Below, piece after piece: positions 27,556 through 36,830 of a stretch of 64,000 nt of DNA (positions are counted from its first letter, which is position 1; every line of letters starts with the position of its first letter). The notes beneath the pieces were generated by a model. It saw only the letters and a list, made by a program, of their open reading frames with translations. It did no database searches and was not told the DNA's origin. The translations under genes were made by a program, and so were the position numbers. Origin of the DNA: Sphingobacterium spiritivorum (GTDB lineage: Bacteria > Bacteroidota > Bacteroidia > Sphingobacteriales > Sphingobacteriaceae); contig NZ_CP068082.1 in assembly GCF_016724845.1 (NCBI RefSeq), positions 372,001-436,000 of the forward strand, read 5' to 3'.

Positions 27556-28160
27556 ATTCGGTTAACAATTATTTGACTTTTCATTATCTTTCCAAAGCGG
27601 CATACTCATCAGGGCAATGATATGGAAGTGGAATCTTCCTCATACAAACTGAGAAGTTATAAGCTCCTTCGTAATACGCTTTACTTTGGCGGCACAAATA
27701 TTAATATCCTGACCAAGACCAATGGTCTCATTATATGAAACTGTTGTACAAGACAATAAATTGAGACAAACGGACTTTAAAAAAAATATTATAAACATCT
27801 ATAAATAAGATTGTTAACGATTTTTCATAAAAACTCAAAATCAGGGGACACTTGTCTGTCTGTTTTTAAGAAATGAACAGTAGTGTATGTAGAATTTTCA
27901 AAAAAAGAATGTTTTTAAACAGATTTCTGAAAGGGAAATGTGATTTACAACATCGAAACGGACAACAGTAAATTCTTTAACATTTACACAGAAGTATTAC
28001 TACTCCATCGTAACTGTTACTGCAAGACGTAAAAAGGATTTTAGTAATTAGGTATTGAAAGCAGGAGAACAGGAAATTCCTTGCTTTTTTAACGAATATA
28101 TTTCATGAAAGAAACCACCTGTAAAACATTTATATGTTAGAGATAGGCAGGGATCAGATG
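27556..28160. other. Intergenic region upstream of adhesin operon A
   Basis: This 605-bp AT-rich region has no supportable gene. It should carry the promoter of operon A; the best candidate is at 27695-27703. No clear terminator was found for the TPR-AraC gene that ends at 28161. Confidence 0.5.
27695..27703 (-). promoter_or_regulatory. Candidate promoter -7 box of adhesin operon A
   Basis: On the minus strand TAATATTTG followed by TGCCGCC is close to the TAnnTTTG consensus but has one extra spacer base. It would leave a leader of about 135 nt before the adhesin ATG. Weak call. Confidence 0.35.
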
Positions 28161-29708
28161 TTATTTTGATTCTTCCCGTAAGCGAGAGATCAGAACAGAG
28201 GGAGAGATTCCTGTTACCACTTTAAATACTGCGGAAAATTTACTGTGTGAAGAAAAACCTGCCAGATCAGCGATATGCGAAAGTTTGCAATGTCTTAATT
28301 TTGGTTCTTCCTGCAGTCTTTGAATGATATGACGTACTCTGTATTCGTTGATATAATGAGAAAAGTCTTTTCCTCTGTAGGTATTGATGATGTATGAAAG
28401 ATAATTGGTATTGGTATTGAGTCGGGTTGCTACCGCTGAAAGGGATATTTCTTTATTAACAAAATATGACTGCTCCTCCAGTTGTATGAGCTCAGTTAGT
28501 ATACGCTCTTCTGTTTCTTTGGTAATTCTGAGGTCTCTGCTTTCTGCTTTTGCAGGCTGTACGGCCCCGGACCGGTTACCTCTTAGTCCAAACTGCTGTA
28601 CATCACGGAGAATATGATTATATCTCATATTTTGCATCTTTCTGTTCCATATGTAAAATATTACACTTACGGAGGTCACAATAAACAGAAAAACAGACAG
28701 CAGGATCAGGTATTTTTTATTCCGGGATTCAGTGTGTTGTGTGCTGTAAAATTCTTTGATCAGCTGATTAGAGATCTTTAATGTCAGATCGTTTTTTTTC
28801 CTGATTTCTTCCATATAGCGTTCGCTATACTCCACTGCTTTGGCCTGATCATTTGTAACTTTATAGTAGGTCGCAAAACTTTCATATACAAGACTTTTCA
28901 TCTCAGCTCTCTCCGATGAAGCTATGTAAGCTTCCGCCTGTTTAAAATAAGAATAGGCTTTAGCATATTGCTTCAGTCTCATTTCCACCTCTCCCATTGC
29001 TCTGAAGATATAAGGGCGAAGATTGCTTTCCTGCTCCCCCAACTTCTGCAAGGAAGAATTGAGATATTCTCTGGCTTTTTGCAGATCATTGATTTCCAGG
29101 TAACAGATTCCCAATAACTGATCATTTGTAGCATGCACTATTATTGCTCTCGGACTGGAGGGGATTTGTTTCAGATGCTGCATCCCGTTTTCCAGTTCCT
29201 TTATTGCTTCTTTGTATTTTTTATTCTCCAGATAATAGAAAGCTCTCTCCTGATAAATATTGGCTGAGGTAAGATCATACCCTTCTTTTCCTTTGAGTCT
29301 TTTATTTGCCTTTTCTGCTTCTGCGAGGTGTTTACGTCCTTCTTCTACTAAGCCTACATTACGAAAAGTGGTAGCTATAAATCCCGAAGTGCGTACCGTC
29401 CATTCCAGATAATCGAAATCTTTTGCTATTTGTTGCGCACGAATGGCATTAACCAAGGCTGCTGTAAAATCTCCCGTACTATGTTTGATATTGGCCAGAA
29501 GCATCAGTGACTTGATCTGTTCTTCACCTTTATGAGCTATGGACAGCAGCGAATCAGCAAGAAAATTTGCTTTCCTTACATCCGAAGCGATCATTGCACC
29601 GTAAACTTTATTGTACACACTATCGAAAGCAGCATTTTGCTGAGCCCGAAGAGGTATTGCTATGTACAATACGATAAGGAACAGTAAGGCAAATCTTATT
29701 CTTTTCAC
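28161..29708 (-). CDS. Membrane-anchored TPR sensor with AraC-type DNA-binding domain
   Basis: A 515-residue one-component regulator. It has an N-terminal signal sequence (about 1-22, ending LRAQQ), a periplasmic TPR region (about 30-320, with repeats such as AIKELENGMQHLKQ and AREYLNSSLQKLGE), one transmembrane helix (about 328-348, YLILLSVFLFIVTSVSVIFY), a short cytoplasmic linker and an AraC/HTH_18 domain (about 415-512, with ATRLNTNTNYLSYIIN and IADLAGFSSHSKFSAVFKVVTGISPS). This architecture is frequent in Bacteroidota. It lies directly upstream of adhesin operon A on the same strand, and downstream of two other AraC-type genes, which makes the adhesin a plausible but unproven target. Signal sensed is unknown. 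Confidence 0.88.
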   Translation of the reverse strand: MKRIRFALLFLIVLYIAIPLRAQQNAAFDSVYNKVYGAMIASDVRKANFLADSLLSIAHKGEEQIKSLMLLANIKHSTGDFTAALVNAIRAQQIAKDFDYLEWTVRTSGFIATTFRNVGLVEEGRKHLAEAEKANKRLKGKEGYDLTSANIYQERAFYYLENKKYKEAIKELENGMQHLKQIPSSPRAIIVHATNDQLLGICYLEINDLQKAREYLNSSLQKLGEQESNLRPYIFRAMGEVEMRLKQYAKAYSYFKQAEAYIASSERAEMKSLVYESFATYYKVTNDQAKAVEYSERYMEEIRKKNDLTLKISNQLIKEFYSTQHTESRNKKYLILLSVFLFIVTSVSVIFYIWNRKMQNMRYNHILRDVQQFGLRGNRSGAVQPAKAESRDLRITKETEERILTELIQLEEQSYFVNKEISLSAVATRLNTNTNYLSYIINTYRGKDFSHYINEYRVRHIIQRLQEEPKLRHCKLSHIADLAGFSSHSKFSAVFKVVTGISPSVLISRLREESK

Positions 29709-29764
29709 GGTAAATAGTTATATAGTATTGGCGTTGACATCATAGCATTATCAGAAAGCGTTCT

Positions 29765-30841
29765 TTAAACAAGTTGATTTTTGAGTTGTCTTTCTCTAAA
29801 CATTAAAGGTGTACAGGATTGTCGGTCTCTGAAACATCTGTAAAAGGATGCTTTTGATCTGAATCCGCAATGCGCAGCAAGTTGCTCCATAGGAAGGTTA
29901 AAATCCTGATCTGCAAGCATACCACAGGCATAATTTACTCTCAGCTGATTGATATATGTAATAAAACTCTGTCCGTAATGTTGTTCAAATATCAGCAGTA
30001 ACTGTTCTTTGGGAATTTTGAGATTTTTGGACAGTTTCAACATATTAAATCTCATATCCAGATACCTTTCCGGCACCAGATATTCATCTATACGCTGAAT
30101 CCACAATTTTCTATCTTCTTCATCAGGATACTTGTCCTGCGTCTTACCATGGCGGATATGATCTGCTGTATCGGATTGTCTTTTTTGTTGCATCAACAGG
30201 TAAAAGTAGTGGAGATAAGCTGCTGATACACCAATAAACATAGCAAAGAACAGCAACAGACCGGATAATGAGGATACTGCATCCTGCTTATAGACAATAT
30301 AGTTGTATGCCACCGACATCATAAAGAAAGCCAGTATAAACAGCAATATTACACTGATATAATCCAGATATCCGTTACTGTCTATAGGTGTTTCGGTTTT
30401 TCTTCCCAGGCTAAAAATAATAGGAAGTGCGTATACAAACCAAATACAAGCAGTACTGGTATACAAAACACTATAATAGATATATCCGTAATCATTACGA
30501 AAGGATGCAGAAGATACAAAAATAAAATAAAACGGAAGCATCAGCATCAGGGGTAAAAGATGCCAGATATCCTGTTTAGACCATCTTGTTCTTTCTGTCG
30601 CTTTAAACCTGAGATAACCACATGGGCCAAATATCCATAATAAGGGAGAAGCTTTATCTATATACGAAAGTGAAGGATACATATAACTGCATACCACCGT
30701 AAACAAAGTGTAAAAGATAAATATCACCAAAATACTTTGCGTGACCTGATCAATAAATGCTGTACTCTTTGTAAACAGTATAAAGCCCAGTGTCACACTG
30801 GCCATCAACAGAATAGCTGTAAAAAGTATTGTAGCGATCAT
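29765..30841 (-). CDS. Polytopic membrane protein with C-terminal AraC-type HTH domain (1)
   Basis: A 358-residue protein with about seven hydrophobic segments in the first 230 residues (ATILFTAILLMASVTLGFIL, LVIFIFYTLFTVVCSY and others), a charged linker (QKRQSDTADHIRHGKTQDKY) and an AraC/HTH_18 domain (about 255-350, with FNMLKLSKNLKIPKEQLLLI and LAAHCGFRSKASFYRCFRDRQSCTPLMFRE). It is a membrane-embedded transcription factor by architecture. Its ATG overlaps the stop codon of the upstream regulator gene as ATGA, so translation is probably coupled and the two products made in similar amounts. The ligand is unknown. Confidence 0.85.
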   Translation of the reverse strand: MIATILFTAILLMASVTLGFILFTKSTAFIDQVTQSILVIFIFYTLFTVVCSYMYPSLSYIDKASPLLWIFGPCGYLRFKATERTRWSKQDIWHLLPLMLMLPFYFIFVSSASFRNDYGYIYYSVLYTSTACIWFVYALPIIFSLGRKTETPIDSNGYLDYISVILLFILAFFMMSVAYNYIVYKQDAVSSLSGLLLFFAMFIGVSAAYLHYFYLLMQQKRQSDTADHIRHGKTQDKYPDEEDRKLWIQRIDEYLVPERYLDMRFNMLKLSKNLKIPKEQLLLIFEQHYGQSFITYINQLRVNYACGMLADQDFNLPMEQLAAHCGFRSKASFYRCFRDRQSCTPLMFRERQLKNQLV

Positions 30842-31824
30842 TGCTTATTTAGGGATAAGTGTTCTCTGAATTCTGACGGGGTAATCCCCATATAATGTTT
30901 AAAGTATTTGTTAAAAGTGGTTTTAGAATTAAACCCGCACTGAAAAGCCAATGATTCTATTTTGAGTATGTACCCTCCTTCTCTGAACAGCTTGACAGCA
31001 TGTGCGATACGGTATTCGGCTATCCATTCATAAAAATTTTTTCCCAGGTAATTGTTCAGCAATACAGATAGCTGTTGCCTGCTTATTCCGATTTCATCCG
31101 CAAGCCGGTCTGCAGAAAGTCCGGTATCCAGATATAACTGCTGCTCTTCTACGGATCGGACGAGGTCTTGTCGGTACAATTCCCAATGTGCTTCATCCAT
31201 CTGGATCTCTTCCAAAAATGGAAGTTGTACTATTGATAGTTTCCGGCCTGCGGCATTTGTCTGTTCAAAAGAAGAACTCAGGCGGCGGATCAGAAAATCA
31301 AAACTCAATAGAGCGGAAAGAACCGACAGCAGGCAGATAATAATCATAGGATCAATATCATAATCAAACTGCAGTCTGTGATGCAGAACAAGTGTCAGGA
31401 ACCCGAATTCAATGGCACAGAAAATAAAAAAAAGCTTAATAAATAAGGAAACCTTTATATTTTCTGTATGTGATGTCCACTTTTTCATATTCAGCAGTAT
31501 CATTAAGGTATAACCGATACTGGAACTGCATACTATAAGAGCATTAATCAAGGAATAGGAATAAAACAGAATAGGTGAAGTATCAATCGAATAAATCCAT
31601 ACAGTACATAGTATAAAAGGGATAAGATGGATCAGCATCTGTCTGATCTGCATATATTTCTTATAAAATGTCTGTTGTATCAGATACAGAATAGGGCCAT
31701 ATAACAGCGAAAATGGAATACCTATATTTAAAAATAATGCTGCAAGATGTAATAGCGTTAATAAGCCGATCAGTAAAGTCAGAGCATTAAATATACGATC
31801 GGGTAAAATTCTATCAATTTGCAT
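30838..31824 (-). CDS. Polytopic membrane protein with C-terminal AraC-type HTH domain (2)
   Basis: A 328-residue protein with the same plan as its downstream neighbour: about six or seven hydrophobic segments in the first 200 residues (IFNALTLLIGLLTLLHLAAL, PMIIICLLSVLSALLSFDFL and others) and an AraC/HTH_18 domain (about 225-322, with LADEIGISRQQLSVLLNNYL and LAFQCGFNSKTTFNKYFKHYMGITPSEFRE split over the two helix-turn-helix motifs). The last four bases overlap the next gene. The paired, diverged organisation suggests a heteromeric sensor or two sensors with linked expression. A good promoter candidate lies 115 nt upstream. Confidence 0.85.
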   Translation of the reverse strand: MQIDRILPDRIFNALTLLIGLLTLLHLAALFLNIGIPFSLLYGPILYLIQQTFYKKYMQIRQMLIHLIPFILCTVWIYSIDTSPILFYSYSLINALIVCSSSIGYTLMILLNMKKWTSHTENIKVSLFIKLFFIFCAIEFGFLTLVLHHRLQFDYDIDPMIIICLLSVLSALLSFDFLIRRLSSSFEQTNAAGRKLSIVQLPFLEEIQMDEAHWELYRQDLVRSVEEQQLYLDTGLSADRLADEIGISRQQLSVLLNNYLGKNFYEWIAEYRIAHAVKLFREGGYILKIESLAFQCGFNSKTTFNKYFKHYMGITPSEFREHLSLNKQ

Positions 31825-32204
31825 TACTTTATTTAAACATTGAAATAAGATGTAAACTGCTTGATAATATCTTAAGAAAGCTATTAAAAAGGAATCAAAA
31901 AGAATACTGGAAAAGGTTTAGGTATTCAAATTGAAAAACAAATATATCGACACCGATCTTCTTTAGACAAAATAAATTTCAAATAACTACCTACAATTAA
32001 AACATTAAACCCTAATGTTATTTTATTTATAAGGTACATATATTAACGTATAAAAAAAATAACATTGATCACTTTTTTAATTCACGATAAGACAAAAAAT
32101 AGTAAGAAAACTACCTATACCTCAACAAATTATATCCTTAGAGAGTTCAACCTATGTATTCACAGAGTTGATTTTTGAAATTTAGGGCTCAAAAGACTTA
32201 TTTT
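31825..32204. other. Intergenic region between KefC-like and AraC-type genes
   Basis: 380 bp of AT-rich DNA between two minus-strand genes. It contains the candidate AraC-operon promoter at 31939-31971; I see no gene and no convincing terminator for the KefC-like gene. Confidence 0.5.
31939..31971 (-). promoter_or_regulatory. Probable promoter of the AraC-type regulator operon
   Basis: On the minus strand TTTG (31971-31968), a 21-nt spacer and TATATTTG (31946-31939) fit the Bacteroidota -33/-7 promoter consensus. It lies about 115 nt upstream of the ATG at 31824. Confidence 0.6.
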
Positions 32205-34088
32205 TTAGTTTTCGTCTTCTCCTTTTTTACGTTCTGTATCGCTCCAGGCATTTTTTACGGAAGAATTATCATCTGCAGACATATCATCTAATAATTCATT
32301 TTCCAGTTCGCGGATTGTCTCCTGAACCATTTGTATGTATTCGGATCCCTTGTCTCTGATACGGGCAAGTTTATATAGAGATTTTTCCTCCAGTTTTGAG
32401 AATTTCTGAGAAGCCCGGTATACGGTATAGCGTCTGTATCCGAGTTCGGTCATGACATCCACTCCCATACGCAATGCAATATCTGTCCCCACCCGATATA
32501 CACGATCCACATCATTTTCTATCAGATCATACGCCAGATTTCGGGTATTGGCTATGGCTACTATTTTGAGATGACTAAAATGTTTTTTGACCATATGGAC
32601 TAATTTCATGTGGTCTTCGTCATTGTCAAATGCGCTGACAATAATACTGGCTTTGGATGCTCCGGCAGACTTCAGAAGGTCATATCGGGTTGGGTCTCCA
32701 AAATATACCTTAAACCCATATTTACGCAGCATTTCCACACGATCGCCATTATAATCCAGAATCGTTGTTTCTACCTTATTGAGATGTAAAAAACGGGCCA
32801 CAATCGTACCAACCTGCCCAAATCCGGCGATGATCACTTTTTTATTTTCGTTTACTTCATCAAATTCTTTTTCTTCAGATTCCGGAGGATTTGCCAGACT
32901 ATTCAGCCGGGGAAGGATCAGCTTGTCTGCTACGAGTAGCAGAATAGGTGACAATGCCATACTGACAGCTACTACAGCGACCATAATATTGATGGTATCC
33001 GCACTCAGTAACCGTAGCTGACCTATGATGCTGAATAATACAAAAGCAAACTCTCCCATTTGTGCCAGAGAGACGGCCAGAATAATCCGTTGATCAATTT
33101 TCAACTTAAATACAACTGCCAGCACATACAACACTATAATCTTGACAAGCATAAAAAGCCCTACCCACATGGAAATGGTACTGGCTTCCTGCCATACGAA
33201 AAAGATATTGATAGATGCACCTACAGCTATAAAAAATACGCCTAGCAGAAGGCCTTTGAAAGGCTCAAGGTCGCTTTCAAGTTCGTGCTTAAATTCGCTG
33301 TTTGCAAGGACCACACCAGCTAAAAAGGCGCCTAAAGCAGGACTCAATCCTACTTTTTGCATTATAAAAGCTATAAGAACAATGAGTAATAAAGCCCCGA
33401 CAAGAAACAGTTCGCGCATACCTGTACGTGTGATGACGCGAAGGATCGGCCCTACTATATATTTACCGATGAGCACCACGATAGCAACAGCTGCCAGAAG
33501 AGATACGGCTTTTGCCGGACCACTGATATCTGTCAGCCAGGTGTCTCCTTCTGTAGTTACAGCAGAAGCATTATCTGCGAGCAAAGGCAAAAGGGCTAAT
33601 ATAGGGATGACAGCAATATCCTGAAACAATAATACCGCAAAAGAACTTTTACCGGCCACTGTATCTAGCCAGCCCTTTTCACCGAGTGACTGCATCACTA
33701 TTGCGGTAGAAGATAAAGCCAGTGTAAGTCCGAGAACAAGTCCTTCTTTCCATGAGAATCCCATTAACGAACAAATGGTGGCAATCAACAGCGCTGAAAG
33801 AATAACCTGCAGTCCCCCCATGCCTAATATGGGACCTCTCAATTTCCACAAGGTGCCCGGATCTAACTCCAAACCAATAAGGAAAAGCATCATCACGACC
33901 CCAAACTCGGCAACATGCATAACGTCCTGTGTTCCGCTACCTACCCATTGCAAGACAGAAGGACCAATAATAACTCCGGCAATAAGATAACCAAGCACAG
34001 ACCCAAGACCGAGTTTTTTGGCAATAGGCACAAAAATCACAGCCGAACCCAGATAGGCAATGATCTGAAATAAAAATGATGAATCCAT
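32205..34088 (-). CDS. KefC-like monovalent cation:proton antiporter (CPA2) with RCK domain
   Basis: Inner-membrane K+/H+ antiporter or K+ efflux protein of the CPA2 family, 627 residues. The membrane part (1 to about 385) contains the family signature segments IAYLGSAVIFVPIAKKLGLGSVLGYL split over helices 1-2, FLIGLELDP (about 68-76) and TLALSSTAIVMQSL. A cytoplasmic TrkA-N/RCK domain begins at about 413 with the nucleotide-binding GFGQVG and an acidic pair at the end of strand 2 (TTILDYNGDR). A charged tail ends the protein. Its ATG overlaps the stop of the upstream flavodoxin-like gene by one base (TAATG), the arrangement of kefF with kefC in enterobacteria, supporting a detoxification-linked efflux function. 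Exact ion and ligand specificity are not visible. Confidence 0.92.
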   Translation of the reverse strand: MDSSFLFQIIAYLGSAVIFVPIAKKLGLGSVLGYLIAGVIIGPSVLQWVGSGTQDVMHVAEFGVVMMLFLIGLELDPGTLWKLRGPILGMGGLQVILSALLIATICSLMGFSWKEGLVLGLTLALSSTAIVMQSLGEKGWLDTVAGKSSFAVLLFQDIAVIPILALLPLLADNASAVTTEGDTWLTDISGPAKAVSLLAAVAIVVLIGKYIVGPILRVITRTGMRELFLVGALLLIVLIAFIMQKVGLSPALGAFLAGVVLANSEFKHELESDLEPFKGLLLGVFFIAVGASINIFFVWQEASTISMWVGLFMLVKIIVLYVLAVVFKLKIDQRIILAVSLAQMGEFAFVLFSIIGQLRLLSADTINIMVAVVAVSMALSPILLLVADKLILPRLNSLANPPESEEKEFDEVNENKKVIIAGFGQVGTIVARFLHLNKVETTILDYNGDRVEMLRKYGFKVYFGDPTRYDLLKSAGASKASIIVSAFDNDEDHMKLVHMVKKHFSHLKIVAIANTRNLAYDLIENDVDRVYRVGTDIALRMGVDVMTELGYRRYTVYRASQKFSKLEEKSLYKLARIRDKGSEYIQMVQETIRELENELLDDMSADDNSSVKNAWSDTERKKGEDEN

Positions 34089-34681
34089 TATGCTTGATCT
34101 TTTAGTTGATTTAAATACGAAAATTGCTGTAAAGCAGTGACCTCAAATGTTCCCGACTGCAGTAACTGTAAGTCGGATATAAATTGTTCAATATCCTGCT
34201 CAATCTCTTTGGGTTGTTTACTAAATGTCCCGTCTATCACATATGGGGGCAAATAATGCATATGACAAAGAGCAGCAGTCTGTTTATACGGCAACAAAAA
34301 GTCTTTAAGCGGATAACCATGATGTCCTCCCTCCTGATAAGCTTCCATAGTGGCTCCGGTAGTAACGGCATTGAAGATCCATTTGTCTTTGAGTGCAGTT
34401 CCCTTGGTTCCGTAAGCCCAGTCATGCAGTAAGACCAGATCGATCCATTGTTTGATTAGAGGCGGAGCCGAATACCAATAAATAGGATGCATCCATATAA
34501 TGATATCATGCCGCTCCAAAGCAGCCTGTTCTACCCGTACCGGAATATCAAAATCAGGATATAACTCATACAGATCTCTTACCGAAATATTCGGTAATGA
34601 CCGCATGCGTCTGATTAATTTTTTATTTACAACAGATTGTTCTAGTGTAGGATGTGCAAACAGCACGAGTATCTTCAGCAT
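34088..34681 (-). CDS. KefF-like NAD(P)H oxidoreductase (flavodoxin-like fold)
   Basis: A 197-residue quinone-reductase-type flavoprotein, typically the FMN-binding ancillary subunit required for full activity of KefC-type efflux systems. Visible features are the N-terminal strand and phosphate loop (ILVLFAHPTLEQSVVNKKL, about 4-22), the conserved IIWMHPIYWYSAPPLIKQWID (about 75-95, split WMHPIYWYS and PPLIKQWID), DWAYGTKGTALKDKW and the GGHHGYPLKDFLLPYKQTA loop. It is translationally coupled to the KefC-like gene by a one-base stop/start overlap. A candidate -7 box lies about 35 nt upstream. It is independent of the adhesin operon because a strong terminator lies further upstream. Confidence 0.92.
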   Translation of the reverse strand: MLKILVLFAHPTLEQSVVNKKLIRRMRSLPNISVRDLYELYPDFDIPVRVEQAALERHDIIIWMHPIYWYSAPPLIKQWIDLVLLHDWAYGTKGTALKDKWIFNAVTTGATMEAYQEGGHHGYPLKDFLLPYKQTAALCHMHYLPPYVIDGTFSKQPKEIEQDIEQFISDLQLLQSGTFEVTALQQFSYLNQLKDQA

Positions 34682-34714
34682 GTTGATTCAGTTAAAAGTC
34701 GGTGTAAAATTGAT

Positions 34715-34722
34715 CAAATTTA
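34715..34722 (-). promoter_or_regulatory. Candidate -7 box of the kefFC-like operon
   Basis: On the minus strand TAAATTTG matches TAnnTTTG; there is no clear -33 element. It lies between the operon-B terminator and the KefF-like ATG, leaving a leader of about 30 nt. Confidence 0.4.
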
Positions 34723-34813
34723 AATTAGCAACTCTTGATCTATGTTAAATTTATTATATTTTTTTGTTTTTTCATTATGACTGTCATTAAGAAAGCAGAT
34801 CAGCTATACCCAC

Positions 34814-34853
34814 AAAAAAAGGGCAGCTCTCCGAAGAGAACTGCCCTTTTTTT
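34814..34853. terminator. Strong bidirectional terminator of adhesin operon B
   Basis: A GGGCAG/CTGCCC stem (34821-34826 with 34841-34846) with an inner TCTC/GAGA stem and CGAA loop is flanked by seven A on the left and seven T on the right. On the minus strand it lies 11 nt beyond the PorE-like stop codon. Confidence 0.93.
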
Positions 34854-34864
34854 GTTTGTTTTTC

Positions 34865-36817
34865 CTAGTATTTAAGTACTTTCACTTCTGTACGTCGGTT
34901 GGCCTGATGCTGTTCTTCTGTACATTTCACGCCATTAGCACATTCATTTACCAGTTTGGACTCCCCATAACCTTTGGAGACAAGGCGTTCCTTAGCAATT
35001 CCTTTACTAATGATATATTCTACTGCAGATTTTGCTCTTCGGTCTGATAGTTTCATATTGTAACTATCTGATCCTCGGCTATCCGTATGGCTGGACAGTT
35101 CGATCTGAAGGGTCGGATTTTCAGTCATGGTATTTACCAGTTGATCCAACACTTTTGCTGCATCCGGTCTGATATCTGATTTGTTGAAATCATAATATAT
35201 GTTATCCAGCACAAAAACAATTCCCTCTTTATTTACAGGTTGTAATTTAAAGCTTGCAAACAGGGTGGTATCTTTTGTTGCTCTGATAGCAGGTACAAAT
35301 AATGAATCTGACATAAATCCATCTTTGGAGACGACTATCTTTTGTGCCAGCTTACTCTGAAGTTCGGTATCGAAAGTCGGACTACTCGCAAAGAAAGTAG
35401 ACAGTAATTTCCCTTTATCATCAAATATACGGACCTGAGTCTGCCCCAGCGGATCAGTACTTTCCTTATCAAAGACTTTTCCCTGAAGACGGATTGTTAT
35501 TTTTGGCTTAGTGTATACAAATGAATAGATATCATCTCCACCTGCTCCCCCTATCCGGTTGGAGGAAAAATAACCATACTGGCGTTCTTCATCATCTGCT
35601 GATACCACATATGCAAAATCATCTGTTGAAGAGTTAACAGGAGATTTCAGGTTTTCTCTCCCTCTAAAACTGCTTTTGCTACCTACAGCTTTGAATACAT
35701 CCAACCCTCCCATGCCGGCATAACCATTACTGGAAAAGTATAATGTATCTCCAAATGTGGATGGAAACATCTCATCTCCGGGAGAATTGATTTCGTTCCC
35801 GGCATTGGCGGGTGTGCCCCAGGTACCATCTGCATTTGCCTGACTGTACCAGATATCTACCCCTCCTTTTCCTCCTGGCATATCGGAAGCAAAGTACAAT
35901 ACTTTTCCATCAGAACTCAGACTGGCATGTCCCACAGAATATTTTTCTACATTATTATATGGAAAAGCTTCCGGTATCCAGGATTCTCCGTTTTTCTTAT
36001 ACAGAATAAGCTCAAGATTATGTTTTTTGAAACGCATACCATCTCTCTTTACCTTCTCGGCACTACTTCCGGCATATGTTCGGGTCACAAACAATACATC
36101 CTGATCCTGATTGGTGGTCACAGGTCCAACATAATACTTAGCGTCGTTATAAACGCCGTCTGACAAAACCGGATATTTTAATGTAATCCCGTCTTCATCT
36201 CTTCCTGCTGAAAAGATCCTCAGGTAAGCATTGCCTGTCATGTCACTTTTATCAACTGTGGCCACAGAAGGTTCTCCACTATAAAGTACTCCATTACTCA
36301 ATGGTAAAACTCCAAACTCGGAGAAACTTGTATTTACTTCTTTTTCATTCTTAAGCACATGAGTGGTCGGCTTAGCAGTCCAAAGCAGAGCAGAATCACA
36401 ACCATCGATTTCTATCTGAATATTTTTTCCATCCGGAAACCGTTGCTTATAATCTACAAATTGCTTTTTTGATTCCGCATATTGACCATTTATCTTCAGT
36501 ATCTGCGCATATTTCCAGAAAGCATCTTTGTTTTTGCTGTCCAGATCTGTGGCACGTTTGAGCCACTGCTTTGCCAATGTATATTCGTTGATCTGATAGT
36601 AGGAGTCTGCAACAGCATAAACTTCCTTAACGGACAATTCCTTCTTCTCTTCAATCCTGTTATAGATCTGAGCGGACTTTGCATAATCTCCCGCAAGATA
36701 GAACTGATAAGCTCTGTCTCTCAGTGACGGCTGTTCCTGCGCCAGCACCTGCTCACTATTTATCAGTAGAGCGCCTAATGCTGCTGTAACTATTAATTTT
36801 CCAAATGCTTTCATCAT
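34865..36817 (-). CDS. PorE-like periplasmic TPR/PD40/OmpA protein, cassette B
   Basis: Paralogue of the protein at 15050-17017, 650 residues, same domain order: signal peptide (about 1-27, ending VLAQEQ), TPR helices (about 30-135), PD40 propeller blades (about 165-425, LYFASDMPGGKGGVDIWYS and LYFSSNGYAGMGGLDVF), a carboxypeptidase-regulatory-like domain (about 435-520) and an OmpA peptidoglycan-binding domain (about 535-650) with Asp in SSHTDSRG and Arg in LSDRRAKS. It lacks a lipobox. The two share clear similarity throughout (more than half of positions by eye), strongest in the OmpA domain. It is 13 nt downstream of the PorP-like gene and is the last gene before a strong terminator. Inferred role: wall anchor or energised partner for adhesin B export. 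Confidence 0.9.
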   Translation of the reverse strand: MMKAFGKLIVTAALGALLINSEQVLAQEQPSLRDRAYQFYLAGDYAKSAQIYNRIEEKKELSVKEVYAVADSYYQINEYTLAKQWLKRATDLDSKNKDAFWKYAQILKINGQYAESKKQFVDYKQRFPDGKNIQIEIDGCDSALLWTAKPTTHVLKNEKEVNTSFSEFGVLPLSNGVLYSGEPSVATVDKSDMTGNAYLRIFSAGRDEDGITLKYPVLSDGVYNDAKYYVGPVTTNQDQDVLFVTRTYAGSSAEKVKRDGMRFKKHNLELILYKKNGESWIPEAFPYNNVEKYSVGHASLSSDGKVLYFASDMPGGKGGVDIWYSQANADGTWGTPANAGNEINSPGDEMFPSTFGDTLYFSSNGYAGMGGLDVFKAVGSKSSFRGRENLKSPVNSSTDDFAYVVSADDEERQYGYFSSNRIGGAGGDDIYSFVYTKPKITIRLQGKVFDKESTDPLGQTQVRIFDDKGKLLSTFFASSPTFDTELQSKLAQKIVVSKDGFMSDSLFVPAIRATKDTTLFASFKLQPVNKEGIVFVLDNIYYDFNKSDIRPDAAKVLDQLVNTMTENPTLQIELSSHTDSRGSDSYNMKLSDRRAKSAVEYIISKGIAKERLVSKGYGESKLVNECANGVKCTEEQHQANRRTEVKVLKY

Positions 36818-36830
36818 AATATCATTTAGC

